Part shown: in pieces, positions 16,236-24,933 of the stretch
Position numbering within the stretch: position 1 is the first letter of the stretch
How the letters are laid out: every line of letters begins with the position of its first letter
NCBI RefSeq assembly: GCF_004923255.1
Contig: NZ_QYRT01000010.1
Span: 1 to 64,000 of the forward strand
DNA length: 64,000 bases
DNA from: Subtercola vilae
GTDB lineage: Bacteria; Actinomycetota; Actinomycetes; Actinomycetales; Microbacteriaceae
Direction of reading: 5' to 3'
Program-made: the position numbers and the translations under genes
The notes under the pieces: generated by a model
The model's database searches: none
Told to the model about the DNA's origin: nothing
The model's input: only the letters and a program-made list of their open reading frames with translations

Positions 16236-16973
16236 TCAGGACGAGTGCGGCGTGTTCCAGAACGAGGTCCACGACACGCCGAGCTGGCCGGTGAGGTCGC
16301 GGAGCGCGGGCAGCGACATGCCGATCACCGTCGACGGCGCACCGCTGATCGAGCGGATGAACGGAGCCGCGAGCCCGTCGATCGTGAACGCCCCCGCCAC
16401 CTCGAGTGGCTCGCCGGTGGCCACGTAGGCCGCGATCTCGGCGTCGCTGATGTCGGAGGCGAATTCGACGGTGGCCGACGTGACACTACCGGCTGCGGGA
16501 AATGCGCCTGCGCTCGCAGACACCGCACTCGCAGACACCGCGCTGCCAGACTCCGCGCCGCCTGTGCCCGAACCGCCGGAACCCGATCCTGCCCCCAACC
16601 GGTGGTCGATCATCCAGTGCCCGCTGTGCAGCACGCCGGCCCGCCCTCGATGCCGTCGCCAGCGTTCGGCTGCCACCTCTGGCAGGTGCGGTTTGCCGTA
16701 GATGACCCCATCGAACTCGAAGGCCGAGTCGCCGCCCAGAATGAAGCCGTCGATGGGTTCGCCGCCCGGCACGGCATCGAGTACCGCCTCCGCCTTCAGG
16801 CGAGCGAGCAGCTGCACGAGATCGTGAGCCGTGAGCGGGCCTCCGGCTGCGGCCTCGGCAGCGAGCACAGCGCCCTCTTCGTCGACGTGCGAGGGCACGA
16901 TCACCGGCTCGATTCCCACCTGGCGCAGCAGTGCGAGTCGGGCGGGCGAGGTGGAGGCGAGGTACAGGCGCAT
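16236..16973 (-). CDS. Maf-family nucleotide pyrophosphatase with Ser/Ala/Gly-rich insertion
   Basis: A 245-residue enzyme that hydrolyses non-canonical or specific nucleoside triphosphates to monophosphates, limiting misincorporation. The N-terminal MRLYLASTSPARLALLRQVG is the Maf signature. GGDSAFEFDGVIYGKP, RGRAGVLHSGHWMID and the C-terminal GVSWTSFWNTP match actinobacterial members. Between HWMIDHRL and VEFASDISDAEI lies an insertion of some 40 low-complexity residues (SGSGGSGTGG, SAVSASAVSASAG) encoded partly by 15-base tandem repeats; most relatives have a short loop there. The start (ATG 16973) places the signature at residue 1. The gene is divergent from the RNA methyltransferase gene. 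Confidence 0.9.
   Translation of the reverse strand: MRLYLASTSPARLALLRQVGIEPVIVPSHVDEEGAVLAAEAAAGGPLTAHDLVQLLARLKAEAVLDAVPGGEPIDGFILGGDSAFEFDGVIYGKPHLPEVAAERWRRHRGRAGVLHSGHWMIDHRLGAGSGSGGSGTGGAESGSAVSASAVSASAGAFPAAGSVTSATVEFASDISDAEIAAYVATGEPLEVAGAFTIDGLAAPFIRSISGAPSTVIGMSLPALRDLTGQLGVSWTSFWNTPHSS
16512..16556. repeat. Fifteen-base tandem repeat inside maf
   Basis: Three units of the form (A/G)CTCGCAGACACCGC (two near-exact, the third diverged) encode the repeated SAVSA/SAVSA part of the Maf insertion. As 15 is a multiple of three, copy-number change would keep the frame. Confidence 0.7.
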
Positions 16974-17015
16974 AGTCGGCAAGTGTAGGCAATGACCGTC
17001 TGTCATGCTGGAGGT

Positions 17016-18263
17016 ATGGGTGAACTTCTGGGTACGACGGTCGAGCTTCAGGTGACGAACGTCGCTCACGGCGGGGTTTCGGTGGCGCGGCTCGACGGCC
17101 GCGTGGTCTTCGTCGCCGACAGCCTGCCGGGTGAAACCGTTTTGGCCCGCATCTCGAGCGACGACCACCAGTCGTTCTGGCGCGCCGAGACGGTCGAGGT
17201 GCTCGAGGAGAGCCCGCACCGCCGTCTGCACGTGTGGAAGGCCGCCGCTCTTGACCGTGACCCCGACCGGCGCGCCGGCGGGGCCGAGTTCGGCCACATC
17301 GATCTGCCCTGGCAGCGCGAACTCAAACGTCAGGTGCTCGTCGATTCTCTGCAGCGGTTCGCCCGGCTCGAGAACCACCCGGCACTCGAGGTGCAGGTCG
17401 AAGCGGTCGAAGGCGATGATGCAGCGAACGGCCTCGGCTGGCGCACCCGGGTGAGCCTGCACGTTGACGACGACGGTTTCGTGGGCCCCTACGCCGCGCG
17501 CTCACACCGCGTCGTGACGGTCGATGCGCTTCCGCTCGCGACTCAGGCGGTCGAATACGCTTCGCCCCTCGACGAACGCCTGCTCGGTACCGACCGCGTC
17601 GACGTGGTCTCTGACGGCCGCCGCGGTGCCCGGGTCGTCGTCGGGTCGGCGCCGGCCGGTAAGCCCATCGTCGAGCGGGTGGGCGAGCGAGAATTCAGGC
17701 TCGATGAACTCGGCTTCTGGCAGGTGCACCACGGCGCCGCCCGCACGCTCACCGAGGCCGTGCAGCAGCAGGTGCTCCCTGAGCTGTTCGACCCCTCAGC
17801 TGCCAACCTCGACCTCTACGGCGGGGTGGGCCTGCTGGCCGCGGCCCTGATCGACCGGTTCACGCCCGACGTGCGCATCGAGAGTGTCGAGAGCGATGCG
17901 AGCGCCACCGCGAACGCCGAATTCAATCTGCGCGACGCCGCGAACGCGTCGGCGGCCACGGCTCGTGTCGACCGGTACCTCGGTCAACTGCAGCGCGATG
18001 CCAGCACGGCTGAGCGTCAGGCTCTCGCCCGGGCATCCGTCATCATCGACCCGCCGCGCGCGGGCGCCGGCAAGCTGGTTGTGGCGAGCCTCATCGACCT
18101 GCACCCGGCCCAGGTCGTGTACGTAGCGTGCGATCCGGTGGCGTTCTCGCGTGACCTGGCGCAGTTCTCTGCCGGGGGTTACGAGCTGCGGTCACTGCGT
18201 GCGTTCGACCTGTTTCCGCACACCCACCACGTCGAAGCGATCGGTGTACTGACCCCGCGCTGA
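17016..18263 (+). CDS. Class I SAM-dependent RNA methyltransferase (TrmA/RlmD-like, TRAM domain)
   Basis: A 415-residue protein. An N-terminal TRAM-like OB fold (LQVTNVAHGGVSVARLDGR, residues 8-26) precedes a methyltransferase domain with FWQVHHGAA, the SAM-binding LYGGVGLLAAAL, DPPRAGAG, the catalytic-cysteine motif VACDPVAFSRDL, and FDLFPHTHHVEAI. These match uracil-C5 RNA methyltransferases, though the exact tRNA or rRNA target is unclear. The start is ambiguous: ATG 17016 gives the conserved N terminus, but GGAGG lies only one base before it, too close for use; ATG 16992 is in frame upstream with a weak SD. It is divergent from maf. Confidence 0.88.
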   Translation: MGELLGTTVELQVTNVAHGGVSVARLDGRVVFVADSLPGETVLARISSDDHQSFWRAETVEVLEESPHRRLHVWKAAALDRDPDRRAGGAEFGHIDLPWQRELKRQVLVDSLQRFARLENHPALEVQVEAVEGDDAANGLGWRTRVSLHVDDDGFVGPYAARSHRVVTVDALPLATQAVEYASPLDERLLGTDRVDVVSDGRRGARVVVGSAPAGKPIVERVGEREFRLDELGFWQVHHGAARTLTEAVQQQVLPELFDPSAANLDLYGGVGLLAAALIDRFTPDVRIESVESDASATANAEFNLRDAANASAATARVDRYLGQLQRDASTAERQALARASVIIDPPRAGAGKLVVASLIDLHPAQVVYVACDPVAFSRDLAQFSAGGYELRSLRAFDLFPHTHHVEAIGVLTPR

Positions 18264-18322
18264 GCAGCGGTGGGCCTACGATAGGCGAGACGACAGCTTC
18301 GATGTCTCGCCGGGAGGGTCAC

Positions 18323-18994
18323 GTGGCCGAATTGCCGCAGCAGGTTCGGGTCGCCATCGTCGACGACCATGAGTCGGTTGTGCTGGGGCTTCGCGCCGCC
18401 TGCCTCGATGCCGGGTTCGACGTCGTGGGCGTCGCGTTGACGATGGATGCCCTGCTGCCCCTGCTCGAGGGGGCCACTGTCGACGTGATCGTGCTCGACC
18501 TGAGCCTGGGCGACGCATCGACTGTCACCTCCAATCTGCAGCGGGCCAGGGCCACCGGAGCCGACGTGCTGATCCACAGCATCGCCGACCGCGCCTCGAG
18601 CATTCGTGACGCCCTGGCGGCGGGCGCGGCGGGGGTCATTCCGAAGACCAGTTCGACGAGCATCGTGATGGCGGCCATTCGCCAGGTGGCGCGGGGCGAG
18701 GTGCTGAACAACCTCGAATGGGCCAGCGCCATCGATGCCGACCAGGCCTTCTCCCGGGCGCAACTGGGCCGGCGTGAACAAGACGTGCTGCACCTGTACG
18801 CCTCAGGTCTGCCACTGAAGGCGGTGGCGGCGCAACTCGGAATCGCACCGTCGACGGCCCGTGAGTACCTCGACCGGGTGCGCGCGAAGTACGTGGAGGT
18901 GGGGCGACCCGCCCCCACCAAGGTCGACCTTCTCCGCCGCGCCGTCGAAGACGGCATTCTCGCGATCGACGACGTGCGGCATGCCGGGCGCTGA
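18323..18994 (+). CDS. LuxR/NarL-family response regulator
   Basis: A 223-residue two-component response regulator. The receiver domain has the acidic pair in VAIVDDHESVV and the phosphorylatable aspartate in VIVLDLSLGD. The conserved lysine is in AAGVIPKTSST. The C-terminal LuxR-type helix-turn-helix is at about 150-205 (GRREQDVLHLYASGLPLKAV). The GTG at 18323 is preferred to the ATG at 18302 because GGGAGGG (18312-18318) is correctly spaced for it and lies inside the longer version. It overlaps the next gene, its histidine kinase, by 14 bases. Targets are unknown; autoregulation is common in this family. Confidence 0.88.
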   Translation: MAELPQQVRVAIVDDHESVVLGLRAACLDAGFDVVGVALTMDALLPLLEGATVDVIVLDLSLGDASTVTSNLQRARATGADVLIHSIADRASSIRDALAAGAAGVIPKTSSTSIVMAAIRQVARGEVLNNLEWASAIDADQAFSRAQLGRREQDVLHLYASGLPLKAVAAQLGIAPSTAREYLDRVRAKYVEVGRPAPTKVDLLRRAVEDGILAIDDVRHAGR

Positions 18995-20306
18995 CGTGCC
19001 AGCACCGGCGCGGCCCAGCCCCGGGCATCCGGCGCCCGCGCCAGCGCCCCCACCGGCACCCGCCGGCCCCGCCCAGCCAGCCCAGCCAGCCCAGCCACCC
19101 CTGCTGCGCCTCCGCAGCGCCCTCACTCGCTCGAGCGTCGAAACCATCGTCTCGCGTTCGTCGGCTGGCTTCGCGGTGCTCTTCGCGATGCCCGCACTGC
19201 CCTCCATCGCGGCATCGTGGGGCTGGCTGCCCCTGGGCTGGGCCGTCGGCTTCGTGCTGGTCGTCTTCGTGCAGCTCATGGTGATCCTCGTCGCCGCGAT
19301 CGCCCGGCGCGGCGTCAGAGCATCGATGGCATTCTTCGCGCTGAGTTACCCGATTCTGCTCGTGCTGTGGCCGCTCGCCATCACCGACACGGCCGCCGCG
19401 AGAGGCAACCAGCCGTGGCTGTGGTTTCTGCTCGACGTGGCCTTCGCCTACGCCGCCGTCGCCTTTCCCTGGCGATGGGCCGCGGTGTACAGCGTGGGGG
19501 TGACCTGTGTGTACGTCTTCATTCGCACGGTGCCGGCCGGTGGTTCGGCGAGCGTCGGGTTCGCGCTCATCGACGGTTTCTACGTCACGTTGATCGGCGC
19601 GTTCATCCTGATGATCGTCACGAGTCTGCGTGCGGCGGCAGACCGCGTCGATGCCGCTCAGGTCACCGCCACGCGAGAGTATGCTCGGGCGGCGCTGAAC
19701 CACGCCTCAGAGCTCGAGCGGGTGAAGGTCGACGCGCTCGTGCATGACACGGTACTCACGACGCTCATCACGGCCGCGCGGGCCGAGAGTGTCGACGAAC
19801 GCCGCCGTGCCGTGACGCTCGCCCAGAACTCGCTCGACACCCTGCAGCACTCGGCTGGCGTGTTCGGGCCGACGGCCGTACCGCTGGCCCAGTTCGCCGA
19901 ACGGCTCGCTGACGCCGCGCGCCTGCTCAGCAGTCGAATCGACTATTCCACGGGCCCCCTCGACGAGCGTCTGCTGCCGGCGCCGGTCGCCGAGGCGCTC
20001 TACTCCGCCGGCGTTCAGGCCCTCATCAACAGCCTGCAGCACGCGGGCGGCGATGCCACGGCCGGCGCCGGCGACACGGTTTCGCGCACGCTGTCGGTGC
20101 ACTCCGAGTCGTTCGACGATGTCACGGTGCAGGTGGCTGACACGGGAGTGGGGTTTATGGCCGACGCGGTTCCCCCCGCGCGTCTGGGCCTTCGTGTATC
20201 GGTGCGCGAGCGTGTGCACATGGTCGGCGGCGTGGTGGAGGTTCTGTCGATGCCGGGTGGCGGAACATCCATCGTGCTGTCATGGCGACCGGGGACTCCG
20301 TCGTGA
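18981..20306 (+). CDS. Sensor histidine kinase (NarL-partner type)
   Basis: A membrane kinase of about 441 residues. The N-terminal 35 residues are almost only Pro, Ala and Gly. Several transmembrane helices follow (about 60-220: FAVLFAMPALPSIAA, LVVFVQLMVILVAAIA, FYVTLIGAFILMIVTSL). The dimerisation/phosphoacceptor helix contains ALVHDTVLTTLITAAR with the candidate histidine. The ATPase domain has the N-box ALINSLQHAGG, the G-box VADTGVGF and the final GGGTSIVLSW. ATG 18981 overlaps the response regulator stop by 14 bases; no clear SD is present, in keeping with translational coupling. The signal sensed cannot be inferred. Confidence 0.85.
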   Translation: MPGADVPAPARPSPGHPAPAPAPPPAPAGPAQPAQPAQPPLLRLRSALTRSSVETIVSRSSAGFAVLFAMPALPSIAASWGWLPLGWAVGFVLVVFVQLMVILVAAIARRGVRASMAFFALSYPILLVLWPLAITDTAAARGNQPWLWFLLDVAFAYAAVAFPWRWAAVYSVGVTCVYVFIRTVPAGGSASVGFALIDGFYVTLIGAFILMIVTSLRAAADRVDAAQVTATREYARAALNHASELERVKVDALVHDTVLTTLITAARAESVDERRRAVTLAQNSLDTLQHSAGVFGPTAVPLAQFAERLADAARLLSSRIDYSTGPLDERLLPAPVAEALYSAGVQALINSLQHAGGDATAGAGDTVSRTLSVHSESFDDVTVQVADTGVGFMADAVPPARLGLRVSVRERVHMVGGVVEVLSMPGGGTSIVLSWRPGTPS

Positions 20307-21325
20307 TCGCCCCGCCCCGCTCGCTCGTGCTCGTTCTCGCGGCCCTCTTCTCGCTCTACCACCTCGTTCTCGCCGTCTTCACCCTCGACCTGCCGCGTTC
20401 GCCGGGGCCCGTCATCGTGGCCATGGTGGTCTACGCCGCCATCACCACACTGTGCCTCTGGCCGACCAGCCCGCTCACGATGCCGCTCTGGATGGCCGCG
20501 CTCGCGTTCGCCCTCAGCCTGGTGATCTCCATTCTGGTGTTCTCGCAGCTCGACGCGACCAAGTCGAACGGGTACGCCACCTGGCCCGTCGCTGCCATCG
20601 GCACGCTGATGACCATCGTGACCGTGCGCACGCGGGCGCTGTTCGGGTGGCTCGGTATCGCGGCGCTCGCCGTGATCGTGGTGGTCTGGTCTGGCCCGGC
20701 TGCTCTCGTCGAGATGGGGGTGCTGGGCAGTGCCGTGTGGGTCAGCATCGCGTTCGCCCTGGCGCACGCGCTCGCACAGGCGGCCCGTGACACTCAGCTC
20801 TTCGCCCGCGCCGAGCTCGATGCGGCGGCCTGGCAGGCCACGCAGGAGGCCCAGCTCACCGAGGGCCGCCACCGTCTCGACCAGATGAACCGCGTCGCTG
20901 GCCCGACCCTGCACCACATCGTCGACACCGATGGCCTCTTGAGCGCCGAAGACCGGAGGGAATGTCTACACCTCGAGGGGGCCATGCGCGACGAGATTCG
21001 CGGCCGCCGTCTGCTGAACGAGCAGGTGAGAACCGAGGTTCTGGCTGCTCGCCGACGCGGCATCGATGTGACACTGCTCGACGACGGCGGCCTCGATGAC
21101 CTCACCGATGCCTCTCGCCATCGCATCCAGTCGCAGCTCGCCGGCGAGATCGCCCGCTCACAGGCCGACCGGCTCATCGTGCGCACCGGTCTCGACGACA
21201 GTGCGGCCGCGGTCACGGTGGTGGGAGTGCGCGTGAGCGACGACGGTACCGCTGCGGCACTCGGAGCCGACTCTGACGACGACGAGGTGGCCGAGTGGCG
21301 GCAGATCGCCCGCGACGAAGAGTGA
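20282..21325 (+). CDS. Membrane protein, third partner of the two-component operon
   Basis: A 347-residue protein with five or six transmembrane helices in the first 165 residues (LVLVLAALFSLYHLVLAVF, VAMVVYAAITTLCLW, and others). A helical region follows (ARAELDAAAWQATQEAQLTE), then a cytoplasmic domain. The layout imitates a NarL-type sensor, but there is no recognisable phosphoacceptor histidine motif and no G-boxes. HHIVDTDGLLSAEDRRECLH and MRDEIRGRRL replace them. The start overlaps the kinase stop by 25 bases. A degenerate kinase-like accessory protein that modulates the true kinase is the simplest reading. The C terminus is rich in Asp and Glu. Confidence 0.75.
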   Translation: MATGDSVVIAPPRSLVLVLAALFSLYHLVLAVFTLDLPRSPGPVIVAMVVYAAITTLCLWPTSPLTMPLWMAALAFALSLVISILVFSQLDATKSNGYATWPVAAIGTLMTIVTVRTRALFGWLGIAALAVIVVVWSGPAALVEMGVLGSAVWVSIAFALAHALAQAARDTQLFARAELDAAAWQATQEAQLTEGRHRLDQMNRVAGPTLHHIVDTDGLLSAEDRRECLHLEGAMRDEIRGRRLLNEQVRTEVLAARRRGIDVTLLDDGGLDDLTDASRHRIQSQLAGEIARSQADRLIVRTGLDDSAAAVTVVGVRVSDDGTAAALGADSDDDEVAEWRQIARDEE

Positions 21326-21357
21326 ACAGTCTGACCCCCGTGTCCTCCAAAATGCCG

Positions 21358-21547
21358 ACTATCCCCCAAACGGGGTAGCCGACAGTATTGTTACTGCTAG
21401 GTGTCTCTCTTTGAGTTACACCGCCAAACATTCGCTGTCTAGGGTAAGTGAGCGAGTGTTTGGGGGCGAGTCAGGGCGCTATTCGGGTTAGTGGCCTGGC
21501 TTGAAAAGATAGCTGGGGGTTGGCGAATCGCCGGCCCCCAGTTTTTT
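21358..21547 (+). ncRNA. Highly structured intergenic region, candidate small RNA
   Basis: The spacer between the two-component operon and accE holds four inverted repeats. They are CTATCCCC/GGGGTAG around 21359-21378 with a bulge, CAGTA/TACTG at 21383-21396, a 13-base stem CCAAACATTCGCT/AGCGAGTGTTTGG at 21424-21436 and 21451-21463 (one G-U pair), and the terminator hairpin at 21513-21541 with a T-run. No ORF of convincing quality is present. This looks like an independently transcribed structured RNA, or a long structured 3-prime region. It does not match any RNA family I can recall. Confidence 0.35.
21513..21547 (+). terminator. Rho-independent terminator
   Basis: The stem CTGGGGG (21513-21519) pairs with CCCCCAG (21535-21541). 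An inner GGCG/CGCC stem around an AAT loop extends it, and TTTTTT (21542-21547) follows. It points in the plus direction, ending the two-component operon or the putative RNA before the convergent accE gene. On the minus strand the T-run after the stem is weaker. Confidence 0.85.
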
Positions 21548-21617
21548 GTGGGAGTCGGCGGTTCGCTGAAAACCCGCGACGCCCGGTGCCGACAACGGCG
21601 AGAACCCGCGCTGCTGG

Positions 21618-21845
21618 TCAGCCGTTCCAGCGCCCACTGCCGGGCGTGAGGGTCTGACGCAATTCGCGTTGGCTGCGCTGCCAGGCCGTCGGGGCCGCCG
21701 CTCTCGCGGAGCGCAGCGAGTCTCCCTCTTCTTCGAGCATGCCCCGCACCACGGCCGTGACGGCCGCCAGCTCTGCGTGGGTCACGTTCTTCGTCGTCAC
21801 GATCACCGGTGCGTCGACGGTGCCGTCGTCAGGCGAATCGGTCAT
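21618..21845 (-). CDS. accE: Acyl-CoA carboxylase epsilon subunit
   Basis: A 75-residue protein. Its C-terminal signature (AWQRSQRELRQTLTPGSGRW) matches the W-x-R-x3-R-x2-L-x-PG-x-G-x-W pattern of actinobacterial AccE/PccE small subunits, which stabilise the alpha-beta carboxylase complex. It lies downstream of the beta subunit gene in the same orientation, about 86 bases away, as accE5 follows accD5 in mycobacteria. ATG 21845 is chosen over an in-frame ATG 48 bases upstream because GGGAACGAC precedes it and the longer version has a non-conserved leader. Confidence 0.82.
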   Translation of the reverse strand: MTDSPDDGTVDAPVIVTTKNVTHAELAAVTAVVRGMLEEEGDSLRSARAAAPTAWQRSQRELRQTLTPGSGRWNG

Positions 21846-21931
21846 GCGTCGTTCCCGTCTCTCTGAGGTCGTACTGCAAGGGTGGTACTGCAAGGGTGCT
21901 GCGGCGCTGGTGCCGATGAAGACGCGCCGAC

Positions 21932-23533
21932 CTACAGTGGAATGTTGCCGTGCTTCTTGGCCGGCAGTGAGGCCCGCTTGGTGCGAAGCGCGCGCAGGCC
22001 CTTCACGATGGCGACCCGGGTGGCGGCCGGTTCGATGACGCCATCGAGCTCGCCCCGCTCAGCGGCGAGAAACGGGCTGGCCACGTTGTAGGTGTACTCG
22101 TTCGCGAGTTTCGTACGAACGGCGGCCACATCTTCGCCCGCCGCCTCTGCGCGCTTGATCTCGCCGCGGTACAGGATGTTCACCGCACCCTGCCCGCCCA
22201 TCACGGCGATCTCGGCCGTAGGCCACGCGAGGTTCAGGTCGGCACCGAGTTGCTTCGACCCCATCACGATGTACGCGCCGCCGTACGCCTTGCGTACGAT
22301 GACGGTGATCAGTGGAACCGTGGCCTCGGCGTACGCGTAGAGCAGTTTCGCGCCGCGGCGGATGACGCCGGTCCACTCCTGATCGGTGCCGGGCAGGTAG
22401 CCGGGAACGTCGACCAGTGTGACGATCGGAATGGAGAACGCGTCGCAGAACCGCACGAAGCGCGCCGCCTTCTCGCCCGCCTCGATGTTCAAAGTGCCGG
22501 CCATCGCGTTCGGCTGGTTCGCGATGATGCCCACTGAGCGACCCTCGACCCGGGCGAACCCGATGAGAATGTTGGGCGCGTACAGGGGCTGAACCTCGAG
22601 AAAGTCTGCGTTGTCGACGACGTGTTCGATGATCGTGTGCATGTCATACGGCTGGTTCGGCGAGTCGGGGATGATCGTGTTCAGCTTGCGGTCGGCATCG
22701 GTGATCTCGAGCTCAGCCGTCGCCTCGTACACCGGCAGCTCGGCGAGGTTGTTGTCGGGCAGAAAGCCGAGCAGGGTGCGAACGTAGTCGAGCGCGTCGT
22801 CTTCGTCGCTTGCCAGGTAGTGCGAGACACCCGAGATCTTGTTGTGCGTCAGGGCGCCACCGAGCTCTTCCATGCCCACGTCTTCACCGGTCACGGTCTT
22901 GATCACATCGGGGCCGGTGACGAACATCTGGCTGGTCTTGTCGACCATGATGACGAAGTCGGTGAGCGCGGGCGAGTACACCGCGCCGCCCGCCGCCGGG
23001 CCCATGACGATGGAGATCTGCGGGATGACGCCCGACGCCTGCGTGTTGCGGCGAAAGATCTCGCCGTATTTGCCGAGGGCGACGACACCCTCCTGAATGC
23101 GCGCGCCACCAGAGTCGAGCATGCCGATGATGGGCACGCCGGTCTTCAGCGCCAGATCCATCACCTTGATGATCTTCTCGCCGGCCACCTCGCCGAGCGA
23201 ACCGCCGAAGATGGTGAAGTCCTGGGCGTAGACGGCAACCTGGCGGCCGTGGATGGTGCCGGTACCGGTGACGACAGCGTCACCGTAGGGCCGGTTCTTA
23301 TCCATGCCGAACGCGTGGGTGCGGTGCCGAACGAACTCGTCGAGTTCGACGAACGACCCGTGATCGAGCAGCTGCTCGATGCGCTCGCGCGCGGTCTTCT
23401 TGCCCTTGGCGTGCTGCTTGGCTATGGCGGCCTCGCCGCTCTGGGTGACCGCTTCGTGGTAACGGTTCTTGAGGTCGATCAGTTTGCCGGCGGTTGTGTA
23501 CATGTCGGGGCCTGAAGTTGTTTCATCGCTCAC
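21932..23533 (-). CDS. accD5: Acyl-CoA carboxylase beta subunit (carboxyltransferase)
   Basis: A 533-residue carboxyltransferase that moves the carboxyl group from biotin to acetyl-, propionyl- or related acyl-CoA. Both crotonase-like halves are present. The N-terminal half includes [24 protein letters not shown] and [11 protein letters not shown] with the acyl-CoA oxyanion region. The C-terminal half has [13 protein letters not shown] and [12 protein letters not shown] for the biotin site. The length and order match AccD5/PccB. The start is GTG at 23533. It is divergent from the biotin ligase gene (46 bases between), and the AccE gene follows. Substrate preference cannot be read with certainty. 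Confidence 0.94.
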   Translation of the reverse strand: MSDETTSGPDMYTTAGKLIDLKNRYHEAVTQSGEAAIAKQHAKGKKTARERIEQLLDHGSFVELDEFVRHRTHAFGMDKNRPYGDAVVTGTGTIHGRQVAVYAQDFTIFGGSLGEVAGEKIIKVMDLALKTGVPIIGMLDSGGARIQEGVVALGKYGEIFRRNTQASGVIPQISIVMGPAAGGAVYSPALTDFVIMVDKTSQMFVTGPDVIKTVTGEDVGMEELGGALTHNKISGVSHYLASDEDDALDYVRTLLGFLPDNNLAELPVYEATAELEITDADRKLNTIIPDSPNQPYDMHTIIEHVVDNADFLEVQPLYAPNILIGFARVEGRSVGIIANQPNAMAGTLNIEAGEKAARFVRFCDAFSIPIVTLVDVPGYLPGTDQEWTGVIRRGAKLLYAYAEATVPLITVIVRKAYGGAYIVMGSKQLGADLNLAWPTAEIAVMGGQGAVNILYRGEIKRAEAAGEDVAAVRTKLANEYTYNVASPFLAAERGELDGVIEPAATRVAIVKGLRALRTKRASLPAKKHGNIPL

Positions 23534-23567
23534 GGGAGTTCACTCTACCGGCCCGCACCTGAGCCCC

Positions 23568-23573
23568 TAATGT
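23568..23573 (+). promoter_or_regulatory. Putative -10 element of the birA promoter
   Basis: TAATGT is followed by six bases and then the birA ATG (23580), and no SD sequence precedes the start. Transcription would therefore begin on or near the ATG, giving a leaderless messenger. No -35 consensus is clear. Confidence 0.35.
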
Positions 23574-23579
23574 CGAACT

Positions 23580-24407
23580 ATGAACCTCGAACGAAGCTCT
23601 CACCTGGTCGCCCGGCTCGACTGGCGGCCCGAGTCGGGTTCGACCAACGCTGAACTCGTGGCGCTGGCCACCGGTGCCGACGCTCTGGCGTGGCCCGATC
23701 TCTCGGTACTGGCCACCGACAACCAGACCGAGGGTCGTGGCCGGCTCGGCCGAACCTGGAGCGCCCCCGCGGGTGGTTCGCTCGCCGTGTCGATTCTGTT
23801 GCGCCCGGCACCGTTCGGGCACGGCCCGGCGGGTGCACCCGCTCTGCCCGCCGAAGCGCTCGGATGGTTGCCGCTGCTGGCAGGCGCGGCGATGGCCGAA
23901 GCGGTGCGGCACTCGGTGCCCACGACGGGCGATGCCGAAACAGTGTGGGTCAAGTGGCCGAACGACGTGCTCGTGTCGGGGCGCAAGGTGTCGGGCATCC
24001 TGTCTCAGCTGCTGCCGAACGGTGGCGGCGTGGTGGTGGGAGCCGGCGTGAACCTCTTTCTGACCGCCGATCAGCTGCCGGTGCCCACAGCCACGTCGCT
24101 GCAGCTCGAGGGCGCCACCGGGTTGAGTGTCGACGGCGTGCTCGCGGCCTACCTGGGCGCCTTCACCGCCCTCTACCGTGCGTTCGAGGCGGCCGGTGGG
24201 GATGCCCGGGCCAGTGGCCTCGCCGCCCGCGTCAGCCAGCTCTGCGGCACCCTGGGCCAGTCGGTCAGGGTCGAGCTGCCCGGGGGCGACACCGTCTCAG
24301 GCCGCGCCGTCGCGCTGGAAGACGACGGTCGCCTGCGCCTCGAAGTCGAACCGGGCGGCCGCGTTCTGCAGGTCGCCGCCGGTGATGTGACCCATCTGAG
24401 ATACTGA
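23580..24407 (+). CDS. birA: Biotin-[acetyl-CoA carboxylase] ligase
   Basis: A 275-residue enzyme that activates biotin with ATP and attaches it to the lysine of the carrier domain at the AccA3 C terminus. The motifs are SGSTNAELV, the biotinyl-AMP loop EGRGRLGRTWSAP, SILLRP, and WVKWPNDVLVSGRKVSGIL with the catalytic lysine region, then a C-terminal SH3-like domain. The N-terminal helix-turn-helix of bifunctional E. coli BirA is absent, so it should not repress transcription. It is divergent from accD5 and followed after seven bases by the PH-domain gene. Confidence 0.93.
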   Translation: MNLERSSHLVARLDWRPESGSTNAELVALATGADALAWPDLSVLATDNQTEGRGRLGRTWSAPAGGSLAVSILLRPAPFGHGPAGAPALPAEALGWLPLLAGAAMAEAVRHSVPTTGDAETVWVKWPNDVLVSGRKVSGILSQLLPNGGGVVVGAGVNLFLTADQLPVPTATSLQLEGATGLSVDGVLAAYLGAFTALYRAFEAAGGDARASGLAARVSQLCGTLGQSVRVELPGGDTVSGRAVALEDDGRLRLEVEPGGRVLQVAAGDVTHLRY

Positions 24408-24414
24408 AGCTGCC

Positions 24415-24933
24415 ATGCGCGAGACGCCCCAGAACCCCCTCGACTTCACCGCGGTGCTGCACGATGAGCAGCCCGAGCGCGTGGTTGCGCGCTACCGTGC
24501 GCACGGGCGTCGACTGTTCTGGCCGGTTCTCGTGCTGGTCGCGGTGGCCGGGGCCAGCGGCTACTTTCTCGGTCGGTTCGCCGAGAGCTGGCAGAACGAT
24601 GCGGCGCTCGGCGGCGCCATTCTCGTGGTGTTCGTGGCAGTGCTGCTGCCGGTCGTATCCTGGTTGGCGAGGCGGTACACCCTCACCACGCGGCGCGTCA
24701 TCGTGACACGAGGGCTCTTCGTTCGGCAGCGGCACGAGGTGTCGCTACGGCGGGGGTTCGACGTGACGGTCAGCCGGCGGGGGTTGCAGGCGGTGTTCCG
24801 AAGCGGCGACGTGACGATTCACTCGGGCAGCGAGCATCCACTCGTGTTATCAGACGTGCCCGACGCGAATCTCATAGTGTCGGCGATCACGACGCTCGGT
24901 GAGCAGTCGAACCGACCGTCGTTCAACTCTTGA
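24415..24933 (+). CDS. PH-domain-containing membrane protein (bPH2, YdbS-like)
   Basis: A 172-residue protein with two transmembrane helices (about 35-51 WPVLVLVAVAGASGYF and 66-84 GGAILVVFVAVLLPVVSW). A cytoplasmic bacterial PH domain follows, opening with RYTLTTRRVIVTRGLF, the typical YxLTxxRI(I/V)xxxG pattern. It corresponds in position to Rv3278c beside birA in M. tuberculosis. The function is unknown; the family is membrane-associated. Its last 11 bases overlap the convergent GtrA gene. Confidence 0.82.
   Translation: MRETPQNPLDFTAVLHDEQPERVVARYRAHGRRLFWPVLVLVAVAGASGYFLGRFAESWQNDAALGGAILVVFVAVLLPVVSWLARRYTLTTRRVIVTRGLFVRQRHEVSLRRGFDVTVSRRGLQAVFRSGDVTIHSGSEHPLVLSDVPDANLIVSAITTLGEQSNRPSFNS

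Noticed and set aside
21890-21931. Short frame between accE and accD5
   Set aside because: The frame is too short, has no SD, and the sequence contains a small duplicated TACTGCAAGGGTG segment that explains its low complexity.
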